From positions 6,763,501 to 6,827,500 of the forward strand of contig JARFIW010000588.1 of the NCBI GenBank assembly GCA_036346225.1: DNA of 64,000 bases. The letters run 5' to 3'. The translations under genes and the position numbers were made by a program. The stretch comes from Platerodrilus igneus. Taxonomy: Eukaryota > Arthropoda > Insecta > Coleoptera > Lycidae. Under the pieces are notes generated by a model. The model was not told the DNA's origin, did no database searches, and saw nothing but the letters and a program-made list of their open reading frames with translations. Below are positions 43,401 to 54,961 of the stretch, one piece after another. How positions within the stretch are numbered: position 1 is the stretch's first letter; every line of letters begins with the position of its first letter.

Positions 43401-46400
43401 GTAAGTATATACGAATTTAATTATGCATACGTTGTTAGTATAACAACAAATTAAAAACTTGTGAGTTTGATTTCACTTAATGACCAGAATGAATAATTTG
43501 GTGAAATTATTATCGTTGGAAATGGTACGGAATTAAAATCACAAAAGAAATGGATTCATTATTATGTTCGAATCATCTAAGCAGTTGATTTTAATCCAAG
43601 CTAAGCAAGCTACTTAGGCGCATGTTAATCATTAACCATTCTTAAACATAATAACATCTATGGATGCTAGCATTAATAGATGACGAAAGTTAGGTATAAT
43701 TAATGTTTTAGACTGTTTTAAGTTTACTGCCAAATGTGACGACAAATATTGACACATGTCATATATAATTTTTTGCACAAATCTAGCTACGCTGTTACTA
43801 CCATGTTACGAGATACATAACATTCATATTGAATTAAAATTAAGAGGTATAAAGTCCGCTATAGTTGCTACAATTTTATGTCATCAATATTTGTGACGTT
43901 GCACCGTGGAGACGTTTCAACTACCAAAAACTATTACCACTTGAGTATAATAACATCATCAGTAAAATACAGAGGTTGAAAATATTAAATAGTAGGTAAA
44001 GAGATGTGACTTCTGACTTTTTTAAAATATATTTTTGGAATGATTTTCTATTGATGCTATTGCAGATTAAAGTCTTTATATTAACAATAAATGTTATTAA
44101 CCTATGAATTTTTACACTGACCATATTTTAAATGTAATTGCTAGTATCTATCTTAATTTTATAGCCATATACATATTTTACGACAAGAAATATTAGCCAC
44201 CTCTATTAAAGAGGTTATATTATTGAATTATAAATTACACTATTGATTAAACATGTATGTACATAACTGGCTGTCATATGTGGGTAATAAAAGGAAAGCA
44301 GACGGCAGCGGTTTCAGTTGCGGACAAAGTTTTTATGTGTAGTTATACTTGTTTATTATACATAAAATTAAAAATATATGTCATGTGAAAAATTTCTTTA
44401 ATTGGATTGAAAATCTGTATCGCTGTCATATCATTACCAATGTTGTTATTAAACTTTTACTTTTTGGTTAATATAATGCAGAGGGTGGCTTCAGTTAAGG
44501 TGACATAGAGCCAAACAGTGTTACCAAAAAGAATTATTTAAGCTCGTGGACTAGTCTCGGGGCCTATTCCTGCGGAGGCATGAGATGGGGTCTTTTATTA
44601 ATTAACTTGTCTTTATATAATTTTAGGGCGCCACTACGTCACACACATAAACACAAAAATAATCTTCTTAAGGAAAGACTTAGATAAACCTTAAGGGAAC
44701 CAACTTATACCTGAAGATAGATACTCAACAACATAACTGTGTTTCTCATACACTTAAATCTTGTAGCTAGAATTTTCAGAAATAAAACTATTAGCTTAGT
44801 TTGCAGATATGTAATAACGTTATTTCAAGTTCTTGTATATACAAAAAAATTAATAAGATAAATTAAAGACAACCAAAATTATAAGACATGAAGTGAACTG
44901 GTCTTATCAATGTTGGATTAAGAAAATTAGCAGTTACTAGTGGGTGAAGCCCATCATAAGAATAACATTTCATTACATTGAACAAAAGCTTCAAACCTAG
45001 CAATTGTTGATGGGTGAAGCCCATCATAAAATTAATATTTCATAACATTACACAAATGCTTCAAGCAAAGATCTTTGTTCTCGGCTCACAAGGATAAGTC
45101 AAAGATTAGCTTATCATACAACTCATTTGTACCACATACATGCAATTGTTTAAGTAAACATAAGTCCAGATGTTTATCTGACAGATGTTAAACCAAGATG
45201 TGCCTTAATCGACAATATAAATTTAACAATTAATACAAGAAATTTAGCCAAATTATCTAACATATTTTGAATAAAGTGAAATTATTTTTACCGGAAACTT
45301 TTGTTACGCTCCCTTTCGGCAGCGTACTTAAAATACATCGCTTTGCATAGCTGGTTGCATTAATAAATAAATTGAATTATTGTCTTATAACTTTCGTCTT
45401 TATGCTATCTATTGAAGTGGAGATAAGAGGCGCTCAGATGTTATGCTAACAACTATTTTATATCTACAGATGAGCAGTTGTAGTTTGTCTTTTGTTCTAT
45501 TTATTAATTACATTGAAAATACGGTGGCTTGTTTTGCTTTGTGAATAGTGAGTTTTAATGCGGTATTTATGGCTTACGCGGGCCTACTAATTTTTAGTAT
45601 TTGTTCTCTGTTCCTTAAATTACCGAGTTGTATATTAACTGCAGAGTGTAGTTCTGATTGCATTGAATGAAGGATGCTTTTATAGGCGAACGTGTTTACT
45701 CAACTACACGTGCTGTTACCGATTGTGTTTCTTTGTTCCTTAAATTTTGAGTTTTCTTTTGAAATAACGTGTTACGGAACATCTGACGGACTTACTTAGT
45801 GATACACGTGCTTCACTCATTGTGGCTTCGCCATCGTATTACAACGTATTGTACTTAAAATGCAAGAACGGTAACTGCGATTACAAGCAAGTAAATCGAT
45901 GTACAGCTCGCCTTTTTTCTTAGTGCAAGATACTTATTTAGTTGTCAACGACACTAGCAAATCAATTCTGTAACATGCTTTCCCATTTTGTTTTTGAAAT
46001 GAGGTTACAGACATCTTCGCACTATCTCTCTTAACAATAATGTTGGCCAGTTAAGGTAAAACGTGTTTGGCAACTAACATGTTACAGTGATTCCAGCTTG
46101 CAAATGACGTGATTCTAAATTCTAAATTTTATTACAATTTTGCGATTTGTGTTACAAAATATTTCAAATTATTGTCTCAGGAAATAGAATTAACAAGAAT
46201 TTATCAATGCCACATGGTTCCATTAGTATGATAATGTCTGTTGCTAACACCAGTAAAGTGCGTTGGTGTGGCTAGTGTGGTGAAGTGCTTCGTTAGTGTA
46301 AAGTGTACTAAATTCTATCAACCCCATCACAATCAAGGGTGAAGTACTTCGTTACTGCAGGACTTTCTGTAAGTGAACTCTTTCATACTTGTTATTTTCT

Positions 46401-46920
46401 TTAAATATCTATCCGTTTGTTTTGCAATATTCTTTGTCGTGTTGATACCTTTTACAATAGAAGTGCAGACTATTGGAAAAAAAAGAGAAAACAAAAAAAA
46501 CTAATACTACTAGATTACTCATGTCAATTGTGTCTTATCTATTTATCGTTTGTTAAAATTTTTGTCTTGATTTATGTTAATTGGTGTGTGAGGAAACGTT
46601 TCTGCTGCTCCCCAATATTACCTCATTTTGTATTAAAAGTTTTTGTACTGCTTTTACCGTTGCTACATTATATAGATTATCCACCCGTTTTTTTTTACAT
46701 TCTTTTACATTCTTTTTTTCAGGTTTACTTAACTATTTTTTTTCTTTCAGGTTTGCTTAACTATTTTTATTGCAGGTATTGTTCCTAATTTCTTACAGCC
46801 GCGTACATTCTATGTTAGTCTACTTTCTACAACCCCCCCCCCCCTAATCTCCGATTGAGCCTGGTCATTCCGTGATTTCTTTGTGTTACGCACGGCTACA
46901 AGAACAACGTAGTATAAATT
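43401..46920. other. Intron sequence; two tandem hairpin units; possible LTR end
   Basis: Mostly AT-rich. 44931-45000 and 45001-45070 are two 70-bp tandem units, each with the inverted repeat GATGGG(TGAAG)CCCATC. The right end abuts a primer-binding-type sequence at 46921, so part of 44500-46920 could be an LTR, but I find no second copy to test this. A C-run lies at 46833-46845. Confidence 0.4.
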
Positions 46921-46935
46921 TGGCGCCCAACGTGG
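46921..46935 (+). promoter_or_regulatory. Retroelement primer-binding-site-like sequence
   Basis: TGGCGCCCAACGTGG is a common LTR-retrotransposon primer-binding sequence. gag coding does not follow in recognisable form. The gypsy pol remnant at 48644-50333 in the same orientation may belong to the same element. Confidence 0.55.
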
Positions 46936-48194
46936 CTGCCCAAGAATTACGTAACACTTTCTAATTCTGTAATCAAAACACTAAAACTATTCTTAAATCG
47001 TCAAGCCAATTGTTTTACTTATATTCTGTGGCACATAATTTATACTAATAGAAAAGCTTTTACACGTTAGTGTATGAAACTATGCTACAATTTCAAAATC
47101 GTTTAACAGGAAGCTTTTATACATTTAAGTATTAGAAATTTATTGAATTTTCTTTTAAAAAATCATTTAGAGAATTATATATCCTCCAAGTAAGCTTAAT
47201 TCTTGTTCGGGTCAGTGTTTGATACAACAAATTACAATGTATTCACCAAAGGAAAGTTTTCAACACTTACAACACCTGCAGATTACAGGCACGTGCAACT
47301 CAACCACCTTACAAATGAATGCATCATCATGTCGAAAGTTTATCGACTTCCATACGAACCAAAACCATACAATCAATTCCGTAATCCAAAATTTATTTAT
47401 ACTTAAAGATGAAACTTGTAGATGGAATTTATAGGTGAAACTATAGGTGAAACTGCTTGCTGTAAATTCAAATGAATTATTTTCTACAAAGACACCATAT
47501 TGACATGCTTACGAACCGTTTTATCGACCTTGTTTCTGCTGCGGATTCTCTTCAAATCTCCTAACTTATCTCCTTTTCATACACCAGGCGACATGTCTCT
47601 CCCACGAATCTAACTTCGGACTCTTCATCTTGTAGGGAACTTCCTACCACGTTTAATATATGTCTTTTGCGGACTACATCTGTTACAATAATGGTTGATC
47701 AAGTACGTCAAGCAGATGCCTCAAAGCTCACGCGCATGACGGCACGGATCGATAAACGGGTCGACTACATTTTCGCACCTTAATCACGGCAATCCTTCGA
47801 ACATATAGCAGTTTAATAATTGCTTATATATGAGATGTTACAATGTTAATAATTAGAGGTGCATTGTCATTCGGGGGTTATTTTTTTTTCAACGCTTCCA
47901 CACCTGGAAACAATATTGAATATTCTTCCTATCCTTTCTGATGTGTCGATTGCAGTAGGTCTTACTCATACTTCATACATTTTTAATTGTGTTGCATATG
48001 CAGTGATATGAAGGCAATCTCAATACCACATGTCCATATTATACGGTCAGCAATTCCAGTTTAAAAATCTTTGGCAGGTTGAAAATTTATACAAGATAGT
48101 AAATTTGGAGAATCAATACAACACCACCAGTATCACATCTGGATTTTAGACTGGGTAGTGAAAATCTATCAAGTAATGATTTGTTGTTAAAGTC
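46936..48194. other. No recognised gene
   Basis: Sequence between the primer-site-like motif and a LINE fragment. Small overlapping frames at 47203-47434 have no motifs. If 46921 marks an LTR element, this would be its decayed gag region. Confidence 0.35.
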
Positions 48195-48640
48195 TATGCA
48201 GGGATAGATAGAGTTATCCTTAAATGCTAAGTATTTTACTAAAGCACCGCTGTACTTTTCCCAACATATTTATGTAAGTAATATGGGATGGATTCTAAAC
48301 TATGCTACCATATTTCAGATTAGATCTCACATAAGCAAAATATATTATTTTAAGGGTGTCACAGATAAAGTATTTGCCCATTCTAATAACAAATCCGTGA
48401 TTTATATGTAACTTGAATAATGTTAGAGATGTGTAGACTGAAAGTTAGTTTAGCATCAAAGTGAATTCCCAAGTCTGGAACATTGTCTCTATTTTGAATG
48501 ACTGAGTCATTAAAGGCATACGGAAATCTAATAGCATTGAACTTTCGAGTATAGTTGGTAATAGAACATTTATCTGGATTTAGAAGTTGTTTATTAGTTT
48601 GAAATTTAATTAGATTCTGCTGTAGTTTTAAACAATTATC
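48195..48640 (-). pseudogene. Jockey-type LINE RT C-terminal fragment
   Basis: The minus strand reads TNKQLLNPDKCSITNYTRKF, NAIRFPYAFNDSVIQNRDNV, PDLGIHFDAKLTFSLHISNI in one frame, then after a stop YFAYVRSNLKYGSIV. (L)N(P/I)DKC, DLGxxFDxKLTFxxHI and YVRSxLEYGSxVW are the thumb and C-terminal signatures of jockey-group RTs. Truncated at both ends. Confidence 0.82.
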
Positions 48641-48643
48641 AAT

Positions 48644-50333
48644 TTGTGCTATAGTTATGTCGAAGTAACGCCATTTATAGCAATTACCGATTGTGCTGCC
48701 CTTACCTGGTTAAATAATTTGAAACAACCTGCTGGACGCTTAGCCATATGGTGTATACGTATTTCTCAAATTACTTTTACTGTCTGCCATAGACATGGAA
48801 AATTAAATATTATATCTGATGCTCTTTCTCTCTCGTGATGTAGCTGCCTTAAATCTCACTAATTTAGCTCCCGATGCCTGGTACTCTAATATGGTACAAC
48901 ATTTTGAAAACTATTCCTCCTTTCATATTATCGACAATCGTTTATATAAATTTCTTAGTTCTTCTTCATTTAAACCTGCCAATTTACCTGAATGGAAATT
49001 AGTAATCCCTACCTTTAATCGACCTGAAGTTTTGAAAATGTTTCATGATGATCCTACCTCTGCACATGTAGGTGTTACAAAAACTATATTGAAAATATCT
49101 TATTTTTATTATTGGCCCAATTTAAGACAATCTGTTTAACGTTACATTAAAAATTGTAAAATTTGTGGTGCACAAAAGAGTTCACAAGAAGCTCGTCCTG
49201 GTTTGATGGGTATGTTTAAAATAGTATTTTATCCATTTCAATTAATTTCTCTTGACTTATTAGGACCCCTTCCTCGGTCTAAGAAAGGTAATCAATACCT
49301 TACATGCGATTTTCCAATGCTCTGCCCAAAGGTACTACATTGGCCAGGAAGCGAGTTTTTTTACCTGGAAAATTTGAAATTTTGCCGAACCCTTGCTGTT
49401 CCAAGCAAAGTAGGGATCTTTAACGTGCGTGACAACACACACACACACACACACACATGGGACCTCTATTTTACCTCTCATCCGAACGAGGGTGTATTTT
49501 TGTGAAAAATGCTCGTCTAACATGTTTCAAGTGGACCGTGTCGGTATTCGAACCTGGTGGTAATCAATAGCTACTAGTTGTAACTGATTGGTTTTCTACA
49601 ATTGTTTTTGTTCACCCTCTACCAAATGCTACCTCATCCGCAATCATTAAATTTTTAGAGCAACAGGTTTTTCTTATTCTCGGAGTACTTCAAATTATTC
49701 TTTGTGAGAAGGGTCCACAATTCTTTTTGGAAGATTTTCAAGATTTCCTAAAAAGTTCTAAAATTCAAATGATCTGGTTCAATGCCAGATATCACCACCA
49801 AGTAAACCCAACTGAACGCGTTAATCGTGTAATTATTGTCGCTCTCTTTATATATTGAATCTGACCATACTAAATAGGACGAAAATATATTTCAAATTGC
49901 ACAAGCTTTGAGAACTTCTAAGCATGAATCTATTCTTTTCCCCATCATTTTTAGTGTTTGACTGTTATACCCCAATTGATGGTAGTTATTATGGCTCCGT
50001 TCTCGATAATAACAATGTAATTGAATTTGATGAAAAAATACGTTGGGATAAAGATCAACAATTACCATCTATCTTTACTGAAGTCAGAAAAAATATATTT
50101 AAAGCTTATGAAAAGAGTAAAAATCATTACAATCTCGGCGAAGGAATTTTATTTGCCTGTGGTGAACAAGTTTGGAAGAAAAATCATGTGTTATCTGATG
50201 CTACTAAAAAGTTTTCTGCTAAACTAGCTACTAAATTTATCTTATATATAATCACTCCAATAATCTCTTCATTAATATATGAACTGCAAGATTTGAATGG
50301 TAAACCTCAGGATGTTGGCATATTAAAGACTTA
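48644..50333 (+). pseudogene. Ty3/gypsy RNase H and integrase remnant
   Basis: RNase H end: FIAITDCAALTWLNNL and HRHGKLNIISDALSLS (48660-48838). Integrase: DDPTSAHVGVTKTILKISYF, YYWPNLRQSV, stop, then YIKNCKICGAQKSS (zinc region), LISLDLLGPLPRSKKGNQYL (first Asp) interrupted by a SINE at 49298, resuming LVVTDWFSTIVFVHPLPNAT at 49575. CEKGPQFF stands for the second-Asp motif (Glu-Lys-Gly replaces Asp-x-Gly) and HHQVNPTERVNR holds the Glu. 49924-50330 encodes the C-terminal region with LGEGILFACGEQVWKKNHVL. Dead copy. Confidence 0.85.
49298..49558 (-). mobile_element. tRNA-like SINE with 11-bp target duplication
   Basis: Inserted in the gypsy integrase. GGTAATCAATA occurs at 49287-49297 and again at 49559-49569. 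On the minus strand it starts ACCAGGTTCGAATACCG (B-box), then CGGTCCACTTGAAACATG, a (TG)n tract, CCAGGTAAAAAAACTCGCTT and the end GCATTGGAAAATCGCATGTA AGG. Matches 35475-35753 over its full length. The tRNA A-box part is missing. Confidence 0.9.
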
Positions 50334-50474
50334 AAACCTTTTTCATCTGCCCCTAACTAGTAATATAAATTTACATTTGTTTTCATACCTTCATCTAAAC
50401 ATATTTCTTTTTGGTATCCCATCCTTGTTTCTTTCAAGTTTTTTTAGCTATATCTTCCATACTTAAACATTATA

Positions 50475-52975
50475 CAGTGTGTCCAAATTTCGAGTCTCTA
50501 CATTGTGATTTCAGTTATTATAAGAGATAGAAATTAGGTTAAATGGGGAAAGATTTGGAGGAATCCAGGCCAGTTTTGTATCCGTTTACAAAATTGGTGT
50601 AAGTTGTCTGGTTTTGGAGATATTCAAGAAAACTAAAATGGCGGATTTTGTTTTTGATAATAAAACATGAATCATAAGTCGCACCATCACAAGACTTGCA
50701 CATTATTAAGACACTTTTTAAAAGGAGTATTTTAGCATAAACAGAATCATTCGACTATCTTTTGTTTTCGAGGAAACGCCCACAACTTTTGTTTTTCTTA
50801 TGGCCGCCATTTTGAATATTAAGTGAATATTATGCCTTAAAATTACCTTTTCAAAAATATGCCACATGTCTATAAAAATGCAAAACTATCCTAAATTTTA
50901 AAAATAACTAAATTTGTATGTTCTATAACGCTTGGTAATCCCAACAGGGCAAAATTTGATTTCTACTTTCCAAACAGTAGTAGTAGTAGTAGTAGTACCA
51001 CATACATTTTGTTAAGTAGAACTCGTAAAGTATTGGATATAAATCTTAAAATTAACTTAAACATAAAACTGTAGCCTATCTTATCTAATTTAGGAACACA
51101 ATTAAATGTGACCAAACAGCAAACTATCATCTAAATTCCTTCCGTAGATGCTGAAAATGCTGTCCGTTTGCATCACGGCACATTCGAAAATTAATTAAAA
51201 CTTTCCGTACAACTCTGCTTAACGTGCGCCTATTTATAGAGTTAAGAATGTCACGGACTCTTTCCTGCAGTTCATTTATATTATGAGGCAGTTCAAACTC
51301 ATATACCTCATTTTTAGCAAAACCCCATAAATAAAAATCAAGTGGTGTAAGATCTGGTGATCTTGCCGGCCACATAATTGGTCCGCTATTGCATATAATA
51401 TTTTGGCCAAAATGTTCAGCTAAAAGGGCGCTAACTTCTCGGGAATTGTGAGCTGGACAACCATCTTGCTGAAACCATAGTTTTCGAAAATCATCATCAT
51501 TTGGTACAAGTCCTCTAATAGCCGGAATTATTTGGTCTCTTAACAATTCCGTATATCTGGCGCCATTGAGGTTATTGACAAAATAAAAGGGTCCAATCAA
51601 ATTATTACCTATAAAAGTATTAATTACATTGGTTAATTTACTAAAATATTTATATCATAATTAACTACCTAAGATACCACACCAAACGTTAAATCCATAT
51701 CTCGTTTGAAATTTGCGTTCGCCGTCAAATGATGATTTTCAGTGCTCCAGTGATGCGTGTTATGTTTATTGAACACCCGCAATTGGTAAACCGCGTTTCG
51801 TCTGTCCATATTATCAATTCTGAAAGTGCGGTTCTTCCTCGCATTTTGGATGTACCAATTACAAAAACGCATTCGTCTGGCGAAATCTTCTCTTTGAGGC
51901 CTTGGACAATAGTAGGTTTATAAGGATGAAACTTTTCCTTTTTAAAAATTATGAACAGTTGATTTTGGAATATTAAGTTCACGGCTTACGGATGTGGATG
52001 GATTTCGTGTTACCGCCTCAGTAATGCTTACAACACGTTCCCTATTGTTTAAGTCGTATTGTTCCCTAGTCTGTTCAAAAGCACCATAATTCAGTAAATT
52101 CATTACAATTTTTCTGAAGTATGTTTTATGCGGTTGTCGTCTTTCTGGATACAATTCCAAATATCTGGCGGATGCCGTATCAGCGTTCCGAAACGATTGT
52201 AAATAAGTATTTAGCATATCAAACTTTTCCTCATTCGAAAACTTGTAGACATGTGCCATTTTTAAATTAAAATGCAGCACCACCGGCACCAAAACTTACA
52301 ACACACACAAGTTTATCTAAATTTTAGAATTTGTTTGACATATAACTGTAATTCAATTGTTTGGTTTTGAAACATACCACCACCTACTATTATAAAACGA
52401 TATCATTTTAACTCTAGTACCACCATAATTAATAATTTGTGACAAATGCTGTTTGTGTACATTATAAAATGTGTATTGTACTTTTCATAAAGTAGAAATC
52501 AAATTTTTGCCCTGTTGGGATTACCAAACGTTAAAGAACATACAAATTTAGGATAGTTTTGCATTTTTTTATAGACATGTGGCATATTTTTGAAAAGGTA
52601 ATTTTAAGGCGCATAATATTCACTTAATATTCAAAATGGCGGCCATAAGAAAAACAAAAGTTGTGGGCGTTTCCTCGAAAACAAAAGACAGTCGAATGAT
52701 TCTGTTTATGCTAAAATACTCCTTTTAGAAAAGTGTCTTAATAATGTGCAAGTCTTGTGATGGTGCGACTTATGATTCATGTTTTATTATCAAAAAACAA
52801 AATCCGCCATTTTTAGTTTTCTTCGAATATCTCCAAAACCAGACAACTTACACCAATTTTGTAAACGGATACAAAACTGGCCTGGATTCCTCCAAATCTT
52901 TCCCCATTTAACCCAATTTCTATCTCTTATAATAACTGAAATCACAATGTAGAGACTCGAAATTTGGACACACTG
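50475..52975 (-). mobile_element. Tc1/mariner-superfamily (DD41D) transposon with ~490-bp inverted repeats
   Basis: Ends CAGTGTGTCC with TA on both sides (50473-50474 and 52976-52977). Left arm 50475 to about 50971 and right arm about 52490 to 52975 are reverse complements at high identity. The left arm has an extra ~18 bases (near 50900). The transposase lies between them on the minus strand. All parts of an autonomous element are present apart from small frameshifts, so it is fairly young. Confidence 0.92.
51127..52259 (-). pseudogene. DD41D transposase, with a 60-bp intron and frameshifts
   Basis: Starts MAHVYKFSNEEKFDMLNTYL, an N-terminal helix-turn-helix of the DUF4817 type, then a second HTH (NPSTSVSRELNIPKSTVHN). 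The first catalytic Asp lies in IIWTDETRF near 51800, the second in LWFQQDGCPAHNS near 51475 and the third in SPDLTPLDFYLWG. I count 41 residues between second and third. A canonical GT-AG intron fits 51668-51609: removing it joins VWCGILG to NNLIGPFYF. Shifts lie near 51950, 51890, 51800 and 51770. Ends HFQHLRKEFR. Confidence 0.88.
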
Positions 52976-53239
52976 TATACTTATGGAGCCCTCCGATATC
53001 TAAATAATTATTAACCCTCTAACCCAAAAGTTTGTATACCTTGTGGTGCTATTGTAGTCTCCTGTTTTTAAAAGTAGTCTCCCGTACTTAATACAATTTC
53101 CTTCACTTGATTACATACAAGTATACTGAATTTTCTTTTAAATTCTTATCTTTTAGAAGGCAGTGGTGTTATCTGTATAAAAACAGAGGCTGATTTAAAA
53201 CAAATTGTATGAGCCACAAATCAGTCCTGGTAGTTTTCA

Positions 53240-54190
53240 ATAGTGTGTAAATTTTATGTTAAAAATCTTTTACATGATATAGATAATAAAAAATTTAAAA
53301 CAAACACTGCTCATACAAACAAGGACTGCATAGATATCTTAAACTGTAAGGGTGTGAACTTTAATATTTTTCATACAAACATCAGAAGTATCAGGAAACA
53401 CTATGACGAGTTACAAATATTAATGCAAATTTATAATAATCTTTTCGATGTGATAGTTTTAGGTGAAACTTTTCAGTGCGAATCTCCAGCACTTTTTGAT
53501 TTAAATGGATATACTCATTACTATAATGAAGCAAAAAGTTGTAAATGATGGAGTTATTGTATATATTAAAATTCAATAAAACACAAAGTACATGTAATAT
53601 GCATAAATAAAATAAATCTTGTAAGGGCAGAATTGTTTTGCAATAATACTAAAGTAGTCATACATGCATTGTATAGACCTCTAACTATAGATTATCAAGA
53701 ATTTATTGGTAGTATGAATGAATATATAGAGCATATTTGTTTGGAAACAAATGAAATCATAATTGGTGACTCAAATATTGATATACTAGCAAGTACAACA
53801 CAGGCAAATAACTATTTAAATTTAATGCTTGAATTTGGCTTTCATTCTTCCATTAACGATTTTACTAGATGTGAAAAGCAAACTAAGTCATGTATTGATC
53901 ATATTTTTGTTTAAAACTAAGTTACCAAACCACAAGCTTGTGCCTATAATCCTAAATAGTAAAATTACAGATCACTACCCCATTATTCTTGGTTGTAGTT
54001 TTGATTTTAAAACTCGGGTACCTGTTTCAACTACTAAACAGTATCGTAAACATAATATAATCCTGTATAATGGTCATTGAAAATTTAAAAAAGGAATCCT
54101 GGAGTGAACTTGTGGATATGAATGTTAACACTGCATGTAACGCTTTTATTTCTAAACTACAATCGTATATTAACCTATGTAGTCTTACAA
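53240..54190 (+). pseudogene. LINE AP endonuclease domain
   Basis: NIFHTNIRSIRKHYDELQIL (N-R-S-(L/I)-x-K(H) motif) near 53360, FDVIVLGETFQ near 53445 (catalytic Glu), HALYRPL near 53663 (YRP motif), EIIIGDSNIDILA near 53753 (GD-N motif), SCIDHIFV near 53890 and ITDHYPIILG near 53968 (catalytic SDH-type region, here TDH). Three frames are used, with stops at 53548 and 53912, so it is inactive, but the catalytic residues can be placed. Confidence 0.85.
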
Positions 54191-54200
54191 TTTAAAAGTT

Positions 54201-54953
54201 CATAAATACATCGCGCAAGCGCGGAAAAAGCGACGCCACGGGCGGTTGGTAACGCTAATCTTTGTACAGATTTTTGGCGCGCCCACCTGTCAATGACGTC
54301 ACCATTAACAAATTAAATACGCCATTTGCGGAAAAATATAAATTAAATTAGCGAACAAATTAAGCAATTAAAGTACTGACATAAGAAATCCGACGTCCTG
54401 CGGAGTTGAGTTAAAGTTGGCTTCTGTTGAAGTCCATCAGGGCTACTGATGGCCCTTTTTAAGGCAATTAACGGAGGGTACGCCTTCCAAATGGCTAGAG
54501 CCCCCTTTAAGATAGTTAAAGATGGTGACTGCTCCGGTTAGCTGTTAGCGGAGCATGGACATCCGGCTCGTTCTAGGGTCGTGGGACTGCTCCAGGGTCG
54601 TATCAGATTCCTATATGTAGCGGAACGATAAGGAATAGGTTAATTAGGTAAAGACAAACAAAGATAAGCAAAAGGAAATCTACATAATAAAAATGAAGAT
54701 ACGATACCAGACACGACCGCCCTTCTCGATGTTCAAAGGCAAACGGCCCCGTTTCCTAAGCGTCTTTCCGGAAACTCCCCACTTTTGTTCTTTTCACGCG
54801 TCGGCGCGAAGTTCCCGCGCGATCTCGCGCAAACGCCCTCTGGCGTGACGAAAATACACGCCAAGTCTTTTAAATTTTAAGGCGCGAAAACTTCCGCACA
54901 TAAAAATTAAGCTAAGACAATGTTTAGTGCCAATTTGGCACGTAACAGTAGTA
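54201..54953. mobile_element. GC-rich 753-bp insertion with 8-bp target duplication
   Basis: TAAAAGTT at 54193-54200 is repeated at 54954-54961, and LINE coding resumes at the second copy (SIKVNNKVIKKRSEW). The insert is much richer in G+C than its surroundings (GCGCAAGCGCGG near 54215, GCGCGATCTCGCGC near 54820). It has no coding frame and no terminal inverted repeats that I can see. An 8-bp duplication fits hAT-like or related elements, but the ends do not confirm this. Confidence 0.65.
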
Positions 54954-54961
54954 TAAAAGTT

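Noticed and set aside
46417..46788. 123-codon hydrophobic frame resembling a membrane protein
   Set aside because: Its hydrophobicity comes from T-rich DNA; no family motif, no conserved start context.
50983..51000. (TAG)n run as a notable satellite
   Set aside because: Only about six units; ordinary microsatellite inside the transposon.
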